A stretch of DNA of 64,000 nt from Candidatus Sulfopaludibacter sp. SbA3 (lineage in GTDB: Bacteria; Acidobacteriota; Terriglobia; Bryobacterales; Bryobacteraceae), in NCBI GenBank assembly GCA_945890485.1, contig CAMDCN010000007.1, positions 62,001 through 126,000 on the forward strand, read 5' to 3'. Each line of letters starts with the position of its first letter. Positions within the stretch are counted from its first letter, which is position 1. The translations under genes and the position numbers were made by a program. Below are positions 1-8,314 of the stretch, piece by piece. The notes below the pieces were generated by a model. The model ran no database searches and was not told the origin of the DNA. It worked only from the letters and a program-made list of their open reading frames with translations.

Positions 1-384
1 GTCGGGACCACTCCCACTATTGGCAATCGGACTTCTAAACGCCGTAATGCGCGATTGAACCATAGTGGCAAGCCAAAGCGCACCGAACCCGAGCGCCATC
101 ACCGAACCGGTTATGACAGGCTGCCGAAGGGTTCCATCAGCAGGAGAAAGTGACAATACCTTAACCGCCAAACAGACGAGCAAAAACTTCAACAATATTT
201 GGAAGTTGAGCATGCCGATGAAGGACTTGACGCCACCTCCTGCGCGCACAGCAAATAGTCCGAGAACAATGGCCGTGGCGCTCAGGACGGAGAAGGCCGC
301 CCCTGTTCCGGCTATCAGCTGGCCGATTGCATACATTGCGCCCACTAGTATTGGGGCCAACGGATGTTTTGTGCTTGGACTCAT
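1..384 (-). CDS. Partial polytopic membrane protein, candidate O-antigen/EPS polymerase (C-terminus outside window)
   Basis: An ATG at 384 opens a frame that runs unbroken to base 1 (128 codons, no stop), so the C-terminus is outside the window. The product has three to four hydrophobic segments (about residues 10-30, 31-47, 57-77 and 95-110) with short polar loops. It is the last visible gene of the minus-strand polysaccharide cluster, 61 bases after the GT9 gene. A flippase is present in the cluster and no other polymerase is visible, so a Wzy-like polymerase is a reasonable guess. No family motif was recognised, and other membrane proteins remain possible. Confidence 0.6.
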   Translation of the reverse strand, partial: MSPSTKHPLAPILVGAMYAIGQLIAGTGAAFSVLSATAIVLGLFAVRAGGGVKSFIGMLNFQILLKFLLVCLAVKVLSLSPADGTLRQPVITGSVMALGFGALWLATMVQSRITAFRSPIANSGSGPD

Positions 385-445
385 CGCGTAACGGAACAAA
401 CTTGAATCACCAGCCAAGACGAGTTCGTGTCCGCTATCGGGGACG

Positions 446-1552
446 TCACTGCTGGCTTCCGGGTGCGGCGCATTTCGACCGGCCACTTCGCCGCACGCGA
501 AAGGCCGCGGCTGAGGGGTCAGGCGGGAACTTGGTCAGCAAAACATCAATGGCGTCGGTCACTGCTTCGACGGTGATCTCGCTCAGTTCGTAGTCTTCTG
601 GCATATGTGGCAGGTCGACACCGCGAAGCACGATGGCGTTGGGCGCTTTTAGCGGCAGCCACTCGATTGGGCTTTGCCATGCCGGCGCTAGAACGACGAG
701 CGGAGCTTGGGACGCTCGGGCAAGATGCATCGGTCCAGTATCAACGGACACTACTACATCGGCAAGACACATCAGCGCGCTTAGGACGGGAATGCTTGTC
801 AATCCACATATCTGAACGCTTGGGCTTCTCATTAACCTTCGAATACGATCTACTCCTTCCGCCTCGTTGGCCATCCCTGTGAACATCACCCTGAAACCAA
901 GTGACCCAGACAGATAGTCCGCGACTTCCGCGAAGCGCCTATCGATCCACTTTGTTCTTTGACCGCCACTCGTCTGCGTAACCAGAATCGCAGTCCGTCG
1001 TGCGCGTACCTCAGTACCATCGCGGACTAGAATCTCGGCACTCGACAGATCATCTGGCGAGAAACTCACCAAGGGCTCTGTCACCTCACAATCAAGACCC
1101 AGGGCCCCGCAGATTCGGTGGTTGTTTTCGATCAGACTTATTGAAGTGTCGTATGGTATTGAAACATTGTAAAGCCTAGGTGCCAAGGTGAAGCCAATTG
1201 TGGAGTGCAGACCAAGACAGCGGTTGGCGATGGCAATTCGCGTGCGTTGGTTTCCGGCGTTTGAGATTCCGAACTTCGGCCGGACGAGGTTCCTTCGAAG
1301 ATGATCAGAAATGGACAGCCAGCCTTGGTAGAGATTTGTCAATGGGCTCTGACATGGAGCTAAAATATCAACGAAAGGATTGTGGCGAAGGACCTCCGCC
1401 ACCACCGGGCTGCAGGCTACACTGATTCTCGCGTTCGAGTCAGCCGCTTTTATACTCTCAAAGATCGGTGTGCTATGAATTGCGACCCCTAGCGCGGTTT
1501 CAAAGTTCATGAACAAGTAGTCACTTGGATTCGCGGCGCTTAGTCCCATCAT
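446..1552 (-). CDS. Glycosyltransferase family 9 (heptosyltransferase-like)
   Basis: 368 aa. GT9 enzymes transfer heptose or related sugars from ADP-sugars during LPS-type glycan assembly at the cytoplasmic face of the inner membrane. The N-terminal Rossmann half begins with NFETALGVAIHSTPIF. The C-terminal half carries the family hallmark VSVDTGPMHLARA near residue 275 and an upstream VTQTSGGQRTKW segment. An AGGAGGGAGA ribosome site lies just before the ATG-ATG start. It sits directly downstream of the ADP-heptose genes, which suggests a heptose donor. The acceptor is unknown, and the last 25 residues are polar and probably disordered. Confidence 0.85.
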   Translation of the reverse strand: MMGLSAANPSDYLFMNFETALGVAIHSTPIFESIKAADSNARISVACSPVVAEVLRHNPFVDILAPCQSPLTNLYQGWLSISDHLRRNLVRPKFGISNAGNQRTRIAIANRCLGLHSTIGFTLAPRLYNVSIPYDTSISLIENNHRICGALGLDCEVTEPLVSFSPDDLSSAEILVRDGTEVRARRTAILVTQTSGGQRTKWIDRRFAEVADYLSGSLGFRVMFTGMANEAEGVDRIRRLMRSPSVQICGLTSIPVLSALMCLADVVVSVDTGPMHLARASQAPLVVLAPAWQSPIEWLPLKAPNAIVLRGVDLPHMPEDYELSEITVEAVTDAIDVLLTKFPPDPSAAAFRVRRSGRSKCAAPGSQQ

Positions 1553-1606
1553 TCTCCCTCCTGGTAGCTCGTTGCGCTTCTCCTCAGCACCCGTACCTAC
1601 AGCTCA

Positions 1607-2650
1607 TCACGTTCCCGGAACTTCTGCCGCCGAACACACTTCGAGGTAACTAGACAGATCAATTGCGCCTATGGCCTCGAACAGGAGCTGAGAACTGATC
1701 GGGAAAGTCCCAACTCTTCGAACCACGACGCTCGCGGCGATGTTTGATAGAAGCGCTGCCTCAAGATATCCGTAGCCGCTGGCAATTGCCGCTCCAACCG
1801 TTGCCACCACAGTGTCGCCCGCACCTGAGACATCGAAGACTTCTTCTGCAAACGTGTGCAACGAAATCGCTGCGCCAGTTTGGTCAATGAGAGTCATCCC
1901 CTCGGCACCTTGGGTTACAAGCAACCACTCGATCCCCACCATCTGCCGGAGCCATTCGCCTGCCTCGCTGACTCCGTCACCTAACTGACCTCCCAACGCT
2001 AACACGGCCGCGTTGAACTCCTTTAGGTTTGGCGTTATGCACGTTGCTCCTCTATAGCAGTCGTATGATAGTTTCTTAGGATCGACCACGACCGGAATCC
2101 TGGCTTCCAGACACCGCTCAATGGCCCAACGCACAAAGGTCGGCTGCAGGACTCCTTTTGCGTAGTCCGAAAGGATTACGACATCAGGTCTTCCTGCAAG
2201 GCAATCTTGGAGGCAGTTTTTGACCTGTTCACTCAATGCATCAGGTAGCTCCGCGTCGATTTCCTCATCGAAACGAACAATTTGGTGTGATCCTGCCAGA
2301 ACGCGCGATTTCGTCGTGGTGCGGCGATGTGCTGAGACAACAACTGAATTTGTCGAGACCCCCGCCGATTTGAGTAGGGCCAAAAGCTCTCGGCCATGCT
2401 CGTCATCACCGACGACCCCGCACAATGAAGTATTCACCAGTAGGCCCGCCGAGTTCATCGCTACATTCGCGGCGCCTCCAGGCACGGCATACTGGGCATT
2501 CACAACTACAACCGGCACAGGAGCCTCAGGCGAAATACGGTCAACTTTCCCGGTAATGTATCGGTCGAGAATGAGATCGCCCACAATGACCACGCGTGCC
2601 CGCCGAAACGCGGCGCAGACGTCTTTTCCTTGGAACTGAACCCGGCTCAT
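1607..2650 (-). CDS. hldA: D-glycero-beta-D-manno-heptose-7-phosphate kinase (PfkB family, HldA / HldE domain I)
   Basis: 347 aa stand-alone kinase equivalent to the N-terminal half of E. coli HldE. It phosphorylates heptose 7-phosphate at C1 using ATP. Visible family features are VIVGDLILDRYITG near the N-terminus, the RISPEAPVPVV signature, GGAANVAMN near residue 58, and the PfkB catalytic motif SGAGDTVVATVGAA near residue 275, whose Asp is the predicted base. Its ATG overlaps the gmhA stop by 4 bases, so translation is probably coupled. The adenylyltransferase half is in the upstream fusion gene. The PEAPVPV signature separates it from generic sugar kinases. Confidence 0.88.
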   Translation of the reverse strand: MSRVQFQGKDVCAAFRRARVVIVGDLILDRYITGKVDRISPEAPVPVVVVNAQYAVPGGAANVAMNSAGLLVNTSLCGVVGDDEHGRELLALLKSAGVSTNSVVVSAHRRTTTKSRVLAGSHQIVRFDEEIDAELPDALSEQVKNCLQDCLAGRPDVVILSDYAKGVLQPTFVRWAIERCLEARIPVVVDPKKLSYDCYRGATCITPNLKEFNAAVLALGGQLGDGVSEAGEWLRQMVGIEWLLVTQGAEGMTLIDQTGAAISLHTFAEEVFDVSGAGDTVVATVGAAIASGYGYLEAALLSNIAASVVVRRVGTFPISSQLLFEAIGAIDLSSYLEVCSAAEVPGT

Positions 2651-3285
2651 TTTTCCACCACCGTTGTTGGCTCTGCTCGACAGAAGTGCTTTTCAATCGC
2701 CAAACAAATCGAGTGAAAAGTGACTTGGTGAATCTCTTGGATCTCATCGGCCGTTATGCCAGGCGCATTGAGAATGACATCCGAATATTTCGATGCGCTA
2801 CCGAATCTGGGACCGGTCAAGAGAAGCGATTTGAGCTTCATTCTCTGGGCCGTCTTCAAACCCTCAACAACATTCGGCGACTCGCCACTAGTACTGATAC
2901 CCCATACGACATCCCCTTCTTGGCCGATCGCCTCGATCTGCCGAGAGAAAACCATCTGGTATCCGAAGTCATTGGCACATGCAGTTAACGTCGCCACATC
3001 AGCACATAGGGCAATCGCAGGCAGCGCAACCCGGTTTGTCCGAAAGCGAACTACTAGTTCACCGCAGATATGTAGGGCGTCAGACGCACTACCGCCGTTT
3101 CCAAACACGAGAATCTTATTCCCCCGCTCGATCGTCGATATAAGCACCTGTGTAGCAATCGATACCCTATCGGGATATTCGCTCGCTGCGCATTGAAACA
3201 GGCGCTCTGCTGCCCTTGCGAAAGCATCCCTGGCCACGCTCCCGTCACTTCTTTGCTTACTAACTCCCCCGATCCCTACCTGCAC
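2647..3285 (-). CDS. gmhA: Sedoheptulose-7-phosphate isomerase (SIS domain)
   Basis: 212 aa, normal for GmhA (about 190-200 aa). It converts sedoheptulose 7-phosphate to D-glycero-D-manno-heptose 7-phosphate, the first step of ADP-heptose synthesis. The SIS-domain phosphate loops are FGNGGSASDA (about residue 61) and GISTSGESPNVV (about residue 128). Candidate metal ligands are in LHICGELVVRF and, near the C-terminus, in IQEIHQVTFH. It overlaps the upstream fusion gene by 10 bases and hldA by 4, consistent with one transcript. The N-terminal 20 residues look like a non-conserved extension, so the true start may be slightly downstream. Confidence 0.88.
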   Translation of the reverse strand: MQVGIGGVSKQRSDGSVARDAFARAAERLFQCAASEYPDRVSIATQVLISTIERGNKILVFGNGGSASDALHICGELVVRFRTNRVALPAIALCADVATLTACANDFGYQMVFSRQIEAIGQEGDVVWGISTSGESPNVVEGLKTAQRMKLKSLLLTGPRFGSASKYSDVILNAPGITADEIQEIHQVTFHSICLAIEKHFCRAEPTTVVEK

Positions 3286-4316
3286 TGACCCACCTCCTTG
3301 CCACTTTTTGCTGCATCAAGCAGTATCCAATCTGCAGCAGACTCAATCGATTCTCGATTGCCGCCTTCTAGTTGAGGCGACTCAGATACGAGTCTCGCGG
3401 CAATGCCAGCATCTGCCGCCGCTGCTATATCCGACTCTGCGTCTCCGATCATGTAACTGCGTCCGGGATCGTGTCCGAGGTCCGCCATTGCACGTCGAAG
3501 CATCTCTCCTTGAGGCTTTCTGCATATGCATTCATCAGCGACAGAGTGGGGGCACGTATATATCCTCGAGATGCGTACGCCGGACGTTCCTAGTTTCCGC
3601 AACATCTCTCCATTTACCGCAACGTACTCATCAAACGTCAAGTACCCCAATCCAATCCCCTGTTGATTCGTTGCTACCGCAAGTTCAAACCCAGCATCCT
3701 GCAGTTTGGTCAACGCCGTCACTGCTCCCGGAACCAGTTCGACCTTCAGTCGATCTTTAAGGTAAGGTATGTTTCTGATTATGGTCCCGTCTCGGTCTAG
3801 CAGGATTAGCCCGCCATACGCCTTCGAGGTCGACGCAGGACTGGCATGCACTGAAGCTTCCACGATCTTTTTGATGGTTGCTGACGTGCTTACGTCGAAT
3901 CTGACTGGAATAAGTACAACTGTACCACCGTACGCCTCAACTAGAGGAGCGGAGTTCAGTTGCCGATGATTATAGTCCCCGCCTTTGATGTAAAGGTCCG
4001 GTCTGAGCATCGAGATCAGGCGATTTGGTCTCCGATCAGACATCAGAATTACTGCATCGACGCACCTAAGTGCCCCAACGAGTGCGCAACGCTCCTCCTG
4101 CGTCCGAATTGGACGCAGGGGCCCTTTTTGCGCCCTGACCGAATCGTCGCTGTTCACTGCCACAATCAAGACATCGCACATCTGTCGGGCTGCGCTCAAA
4201 TAGGCAACGTGTCCCGCGTGCAGTAAATCAAAAGCGCCACAAGTGAAACCAACCTTCAGGCCCTTTGCCTTTGCGGAATCGACAACCATCTTTATCGTTT
4301 CTACACTGTGAAGCAT
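3276..4316 (-). CDS. Fusion: heptose-1-phosphate adenylyltransferase (HldC) + heptose-1,7-bisphosphate 7-phosphatase (GmhB)
   Basis: 346 aa with two catalytic domains. Residues 1 to about 140 are a cytidylyltransferase-fold nucleotidyltransferase with HAGH in GAFDLLHAGHVAYL and the conserved YIKGGDY, matching HldE domain II. Residues about 165-325 are a HAD phosphatase with LDRDGTIIRNIPYL, ATNQQGIGLG and the GmhB-type Zn loop CPHSVADECICRKPQGE (Cys-x-His ... Cys-x-Cys). The order of action differs from the domain order, because the phosphatase acts before the adenylyltransferase. With gmhA and hldA this gives ADP-D-glycero-beta-D-manno-heptose. No hldD epimerase is visible. In most bacteria HldC is fused to the kinase, not to GmhB. 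Confidence 0.88.
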   Translation of the reverse strand: MLHSVETIKMVVDSAKAKGLKVGFTCGAFDLLHAGHVAYLSAARQMCDVLIVAVNSDDSVRAQKGPLRPIRTQEERCALVGALRCVDAVILMSDRRPNRLISMLRPDLYIKGGDYNHRQLNSAPLVEAYGGTVVLIPVRFDVSTSATIKKIVEASVHASPASTSKAYGGLILLDRDGTIIRNIPYLKDRLKVELVPGAVTALTKLQDAGFELAVATNQQGIGLGYLTFDEYVAVNGEMLRKLGTSGVRISRIYTCPHSVADECICRKPQGEMLRRAMADLGHDPGRSYMIGDAESDIAAAADAGIAARLVSESPQLEGGNRESIESAADWILLDAAKSGKEVGQCR

Positions 4317-4361
4317 CTTATCATCCCAGAAAACACGTCACTCTTCGCGAATCGAACTCCA

Positions 4362-5579
4362 TTATTGGTCAGCAGGTTCGCTTTTGCAACCAAGCTGTAA
4401 GCAGCAGCTCACGATGTCCCTAGCACATTGATGGACATCATACTTTTCGATGATCGAAGAGCTAGCCTTTCCGAACTGGACAATTCCGTCTCCCTCAACC
4501 GATAGTACCTTACAGATCGCCTCCGTCAATGCAATCTGGTTGTCCGTTTCGAAAATGTAGCCATTGATACCGTCATGCACCAGATCTGGACCACAACCAA
4601 CTCGGCTGGAGACAATTATGGGCAGGCCGAAATTCATGGCCTCGTTAACAACGAGGCCCCAAGTCTCATCATATGCTGAAGGCAATACGAACATATCGGA
4701 AGCGACGTAACCCTCGCCAATTCTGCTTTGGTTGAGAAACCCAGCGAAATGAACATCTGTAATGCCTAGGCTTGTCCCTAACTGTTCCAATGCTATCCGC
4801 ATAGGTCCATCACCAACGAATAATAAGTGACATTTTAGACGCGCGCGAACGGCAGCAAAGGCCCTGAGTAGGAGGTCGGGCCTCTTTTTATCGATGAGTT
4901 TTCCGCAGAACAACACTACTGGCTCGTCGCCCTCGATACCGAACTGTCTCCTCAACTCAGATCGCCTGCCCGATAGGGCGGACCGTTGCGCTTGAAGCCA
5001 GCCGTTGTCCAGGCTATAAAATGCGGGAAATAATTTAGATGGAGCAGTACCGTAGTGAATGAAATACTCGCGACTAGCTCGTCCGATGTACATGCCGCAA
5101 ACATTTTTATAAAGAAATGGTAGGATTAGTCGCTTGATTGCTCTTTTGAGTCGCGATCGATCGGTCAACAACGTTTGTTCATCCCGAAGGACGACTCGAT
5201 GGCCTAGCCCTTGGAGGGCAGCGAGCACGACCGCATCGACGCTGTTGTATCCATGGATCCAGACGACATCATAGCGACCCTTTAGAACTAAGCCGAGAAC
5301 ATCGAGGCTCAACCTCCAGTTCGCGCCCATCCCTCCAATAGTCCGTGTCCTCGCCTCTTTCGTGAAGACAAATTTGTACCCATCGAGAAGGGGGACATCC
5401 CATTCGACCGTCGCCCCAAACCCTGCATCAAAATACCGCCCAGTACTAGCAGCCGAACAGAAATACACGGTGAGATCAATATCTTCGTTTTCCGCGATTG
5501 CTTTATATAGGGGAGCAAAGTACTGAATAGGATGAGATACTATGTGGGCAACTCGCACTGGACCCGCTAGACGCCTCAT
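4362..5579 (-). CDS. Glycosyltransferase family 4 (GT-B)
   Basis: 405 aa, typical GT4 length. The N-terminal domain starts RVAHIVSHPIQYFAPLYKAI, an entry seen in many EPS glycosyltransferases. The C-terminal nucleotide-sugar domain has VVLFCGKLIDKKRPDLLLRA and the donor-binding segment EAMNFGLPIIVSSRVGCGPD with the usual Glu pair. It probably adds one sugar to the lipid-linked repeat unit in the cytoplasm; donor and acceptor cannot be read. It lies 45 bases upstream of hldC-gmhB and 109 bases downstream of the next glycosyltransferase. Local base composition is distinctly AT-richer than the core genes, as is common in O-antigen clusters. Confidence 0.85.
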   Translation of the reverse strand: MRRLAGPVRVAHIVSHPIQYFAPLYKAIAENEDIDLTVYFCSAASTGRYFDAGFGATVEWDVPLLDGYKFVFTKEARTRTIGGMGANWRLSLDVLGLVLKGRYDVVWIHGYNSVDAVVLAALQGLGHRVVLRDEQTLLTDRSRLKRAIKRLILPFLYKNVCGMYIGRASREYFIHYGTAPSKLFPAFYSLDNGWLQAQRSALSGRRSELRRQFGIEGDEPVVLFCGKLIDKKRPDLLLRAFAAVRARLKCHLLFVGDGPMRIALEQLGTSLGITDVHFAGFLNQSRIGEGYVASDMFVLPSAYDETWGLVVNEAMNFGLPIIVSSRVGCGPDLVHDGINGYIFETDNQIALTEAICKVLSVEGDGIVQFGKASSSIIEKYDVHQCARDIVSCCLQLGCKSEPADQ

Positions 5580-5688
5580 AGCATGGCCTCCGGCCTAACG
5601 GCACAGTCGACAAATGATCTTGATAGCGAGGGCGACACTGGGGGGGAAGCAGCTTTAGCCCTCCAGGATGGGCGATCTGGTCTGGGCA

Positions 5689-6729
5689 TCATTGGAAGCA
5701 CTCGCTCAACGCCTCTGCCATTCGAGACATCAAGCCATAACCGCTCTGTTGCGAGCGAATCAGACCTTGTCGGGCTATTGCGTGCCGCTTCTCAGGAGAG
5801 GAAAGATATGTTGAAATCTTTTGGGCACATTCCGCTGGTGAATCAAAAAACTCGGCCTCGGCTCCTTCCAAATATAGGCGACGATGTGCCTGTGTGCGTT
5901 TGGCGAGCAGGAACCCGCCACAAGCTGTAATCTCAAAGCTTCTCATCGTCCACTCATCTCGGTTTGATTGTGAGACAAATCCCAATGAAATATCAGACTG
6001 CACAACGACCCGACGATAGTCGTTCCCGAGTACGGCCGGATGAAACAGCTCTGGCTTCAGCTTGAATAGCACCGAACCCTCCCATCGGTTTCCAAAAATC
6101 TGAACCGGAATTTTGTACCGCACAATTAGCTCCTCCAAGAACGTTAGCCGATCATCCAGTGGAGAACCTACAAACGTTACGGGCCATTCGGGCAGAGTCG
6201 GATCTCGATGCTCCCTAAAAAACAGGCGTTCTGAATGGCCTCCGTTAAACTGGCAAACACGGCGGGCTCCCAGGCGATGGTATTCAAGCTTGTCCGAATC
6301 TCGCTTAACATAGTGACAATCGTAAGCGGGAATTGCTTGAAGAAACCGCGACCAGCCATGCATTGCTCTTACTCGAAGGCCAAACGGATTGTCATCCTGA
6401 AAGGAAACGACTCTTGCCATAGGAGATAGACGTCGAAGCCTCTCAACCACATCTGCGGACACTAAGCGAGGCCACTCGAGCCAGATGACATCAAAGCTTC
6501 TCGTGGAAACCGCTTCCAACAATCTGGCGGCGACACTCGAAGCCTCTTTATGGAGAGTGAGTTCATACAGTCTCCGGGGCAGCATGCGGATAGCGAGGCT
6601 GTTGGCGAGTGAGCCAGGCTGGTGATAGTTGACCTCGTAAACATCATGGCCCAAATCCCTTAAAGCCGTCATTCGTTGCCAGGAGCTGCAAGAAGGATGA
6701 CTCATGTCACCAAAGAATAGAATTTGCAT
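5689..6729 (-). CDS. CgeB-like glycosyltransferase
   Basis: 346 aa. The architecture matches the CgeB/YkvP-like glycosyltransferase group: an N-terminal MQILFFGDMSHPSCSSWQRM domain, a middle VVSFQDDNPFG segment, and a C-terminal domain with VTFVGSPLDDRLTFLEEL, SDISLGFVSQSNRDEWTMRSFEITACGGFLL and the terminal Glu/Asp-rich patch FFDSPAEC. In this family the RSFEITACG motif corresponds to the donor-site E-x7-E region. Its stop abuts the flippase side of the cluster: its ATG at 6729 is adjacent to the flippase stop at 6730. The role is inferred as repeat-unit assembly; the sugar is unknown. Confidence 0.75.
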   Translation of the reverse strand: MQILFFGDMSHPSCSSWQRMTALRDLGHDVYEVNYHQPGSLANSLAIRMLPRRLYELTLHKEASSVAARLLEAVSTRSFDVIWLEWPRLVSADVVERLRRLSPMARVVSFQDDNPFGLRVRAMHGWSRFLQAIPAYDCHYVKRDSDKLEYHRLGARRVCQFNGGHSERLFFREHRDPTLPEWPVTFVGSPLDDRLTFLEELIVRYKIPVQIFGNRWEGSVLFKLKPELFHPAVLGNDYRRVVVQSDISLGFVSQSNRDEWTMRSFEITACGGFLLAKRTQAHRRLYLEGAEAEFFDSPAECAQKISTYLSSPEKRHAIARQGLIRSQQSGYGLMSRMAEALSECFQ

Positions 6730-8310
6730 TTAGCTGTTAGCAGGCCCAGTGGGCGATTTCGCTGCCGAGACGATGCCTATCATCGTTTGAAGGTGTGAGC
6801 GAAGACCGAATGTCGCTGCCGCAGCAATCATTATAAAAGTACCCGCAGTGGCCATTGTCGCGATGTAGACCCATGTCGAAGCAGTCTCCAGTCTGAGTGT
6901 TAGAAAGTATGCCAGAGCCAGACAGATAGTTCCGAGTGTGAGGGCCCGTGCAGATTGGCTGGGCGCCACTTGAAGGCCTTGCTTGGAGTTGGACCTCGAT
7001 ATCAGCAGCGTTTGACTCAATTCACAAATGGCCCAGACCCCTATTACGCCCGGCGGGCCTGCCAACCGCGCCCCTACCGGAAATACAAGTGCGGCACTCG
7101 CATATCCCAACAGGCAGATCAAAGCGGCGTCGCGATGCTGGTTGGTTGAAAATGGCAACTCCAGTTCAGTGTCCTTTGCGACAACCATAAGGGTGGCCAC
7201 CGCCATTGCAAGATATGTCGCAGAATCGAAGACGTCGCCCCGCCCGGTCCACCATGGAACAAACCTAATTGCGCCAATTAGCATGAGCGAGGTCGCGACC
7301 ACCCCGACTGCCATCGAAATACTTGCAAATGCTGAATATACTGACTGAAGTCGGATACTGCTTCTGGTAGCCGAAAGTCTGGCGAGTTCAGGTCTCATGC
7401 TGTTGCGCACAGGACCAAGAACTTGTCTTATAACACCACAATAAGTTCGTGCGAGCGAAAAGCCCACGGCCGCAGTGGGTCCGCAAACGTTCGCCAATGC
7501 CAGAATCGGAACCTGGAACGCCAGAAAATTACTCACGGTAAACGATCCGAAAAGTAGGCTAGGCATGATTGATTCGCGCGCACGTTGGGGGTTCCACAGC
7601 GCCAAGGTGGGCGAGGCCGACGGTACTGATCGCCTCAAATCAACGATACTAGCTACCGAGGCTACTAGATAGGAGAACAGCTGGCCACTCGCAATTGCCC
7701 ACAGTGGCGAGTGTATCGACACCAATATCGAGGTGGTTGCTAGCATTAGGCATCCCTGGAATGTTCCCCAAACTGCACCCCTGTGAGTCAATAGCACGGC
7801 CCGGAAGGTTGCATTAAGTTGACCCCAGATTGTCCCGATTAGAATTTGGGCGGCTAGAAGCAGGGTTGTTACCGCGGCCTCCGTTGCCGGCAGCTTCAGC
7901 CCCAGGAGCTTGCCGAGAGGAAGTGTGAATGCGAGAGTCGCTGACAATAGAAGAGCGAGCGTCGCTACGCCCAGCGAGACTCTTAGAAGTACAGACTGGG
8001 TAAGACGGAAGGACTGAATGTCCCCTTTTGCATACTCTAGGGTTAGTCGATTCGCTACGTAGGTCTGCAAGCCGAGGTCCAGGCTACCGAGCCACGCCAC
8101 CCCTGCGCTCAACGTTATCCAGTTTCCATAAAGCTCAGCTCCATACGTTCCCAGAAACAGCGGTGGCAGGATAGCCTGAGAAATTAGATTTACGAGTTGG
8201 GAGACGTAGAGTATCGACGTAGTTTTCGTCACCCTCGACAGCATCGTCCCCACTTCAGCTTTTTGCTGCATCAAATGCCTTTCTTGTGTGGGCATCTTAC
8301 TGGCGTCCAT
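6730..8310 (-). CDS. Wzx-like polysaccharide flippase (MOP superfamily)
   Basis: 526 aa with about 12-14 hydrophobic segments spread over residues 35-510, the usual size and topology of Wzx/RfbX flippases. It would move undecaprenyl-linked repeat units to the periplasm. The N-terminal VTKTSILYVSQLVNLISQAILPPLFLG with the following TYGAELYGNW is characteristic of the family. I place the start at the ATG at 8310, four bases after the stop of the upstream glycosyltransferase; a longer frame to 8358 would overlap that gene by 44 bases. Specificity cannot be read from sequence. Confidence 0.82.
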   Translation of the reverse strand: MDASKMPTQERHLMQQKAEVGTMLSRVTKTTSILYVSQLVNLISQAILPPLFLGTYGAELYGNWITLSAGVAWLGSLDLGLQTYVANRLTLEYAKGDIQSFRLTQSVLLRVSLGVATLALLLSATLAFTLPLGKLLGLKLPATEAAVTTLLLAAQILIGTIWGQLNATFRAVLLTHRGAVWGTFQGCLMLATTSILVSIHSPLWAIASGQLFSYLVASVASIVDLRRSVPSASPTLALWNPQRARESIMPSLLFGSFTVSNFLAFQVPILALANVCGPTAAVGFSLARTYCGVIRQVLGPVRNSMRPELARLSATRSSIRLQSVYSAFASISMAVGVVATSLMLIGAIRFVPWWTGRGDVFDSATYLAMAVATLMVVAKDTELELPFSTNQHRDAALICLLGYASAALVFPVGARLAGPPGVIGVWAICELSQTLLISRSNSKQGLQVAPSQSARALTLGTICLALAYFLTLRLETASTWVYIATMATAGTFIMIAAAATFGLRSHLQTMIGIVSAAKSPTGPANS

Positions 8311-8314
8311 CGGC

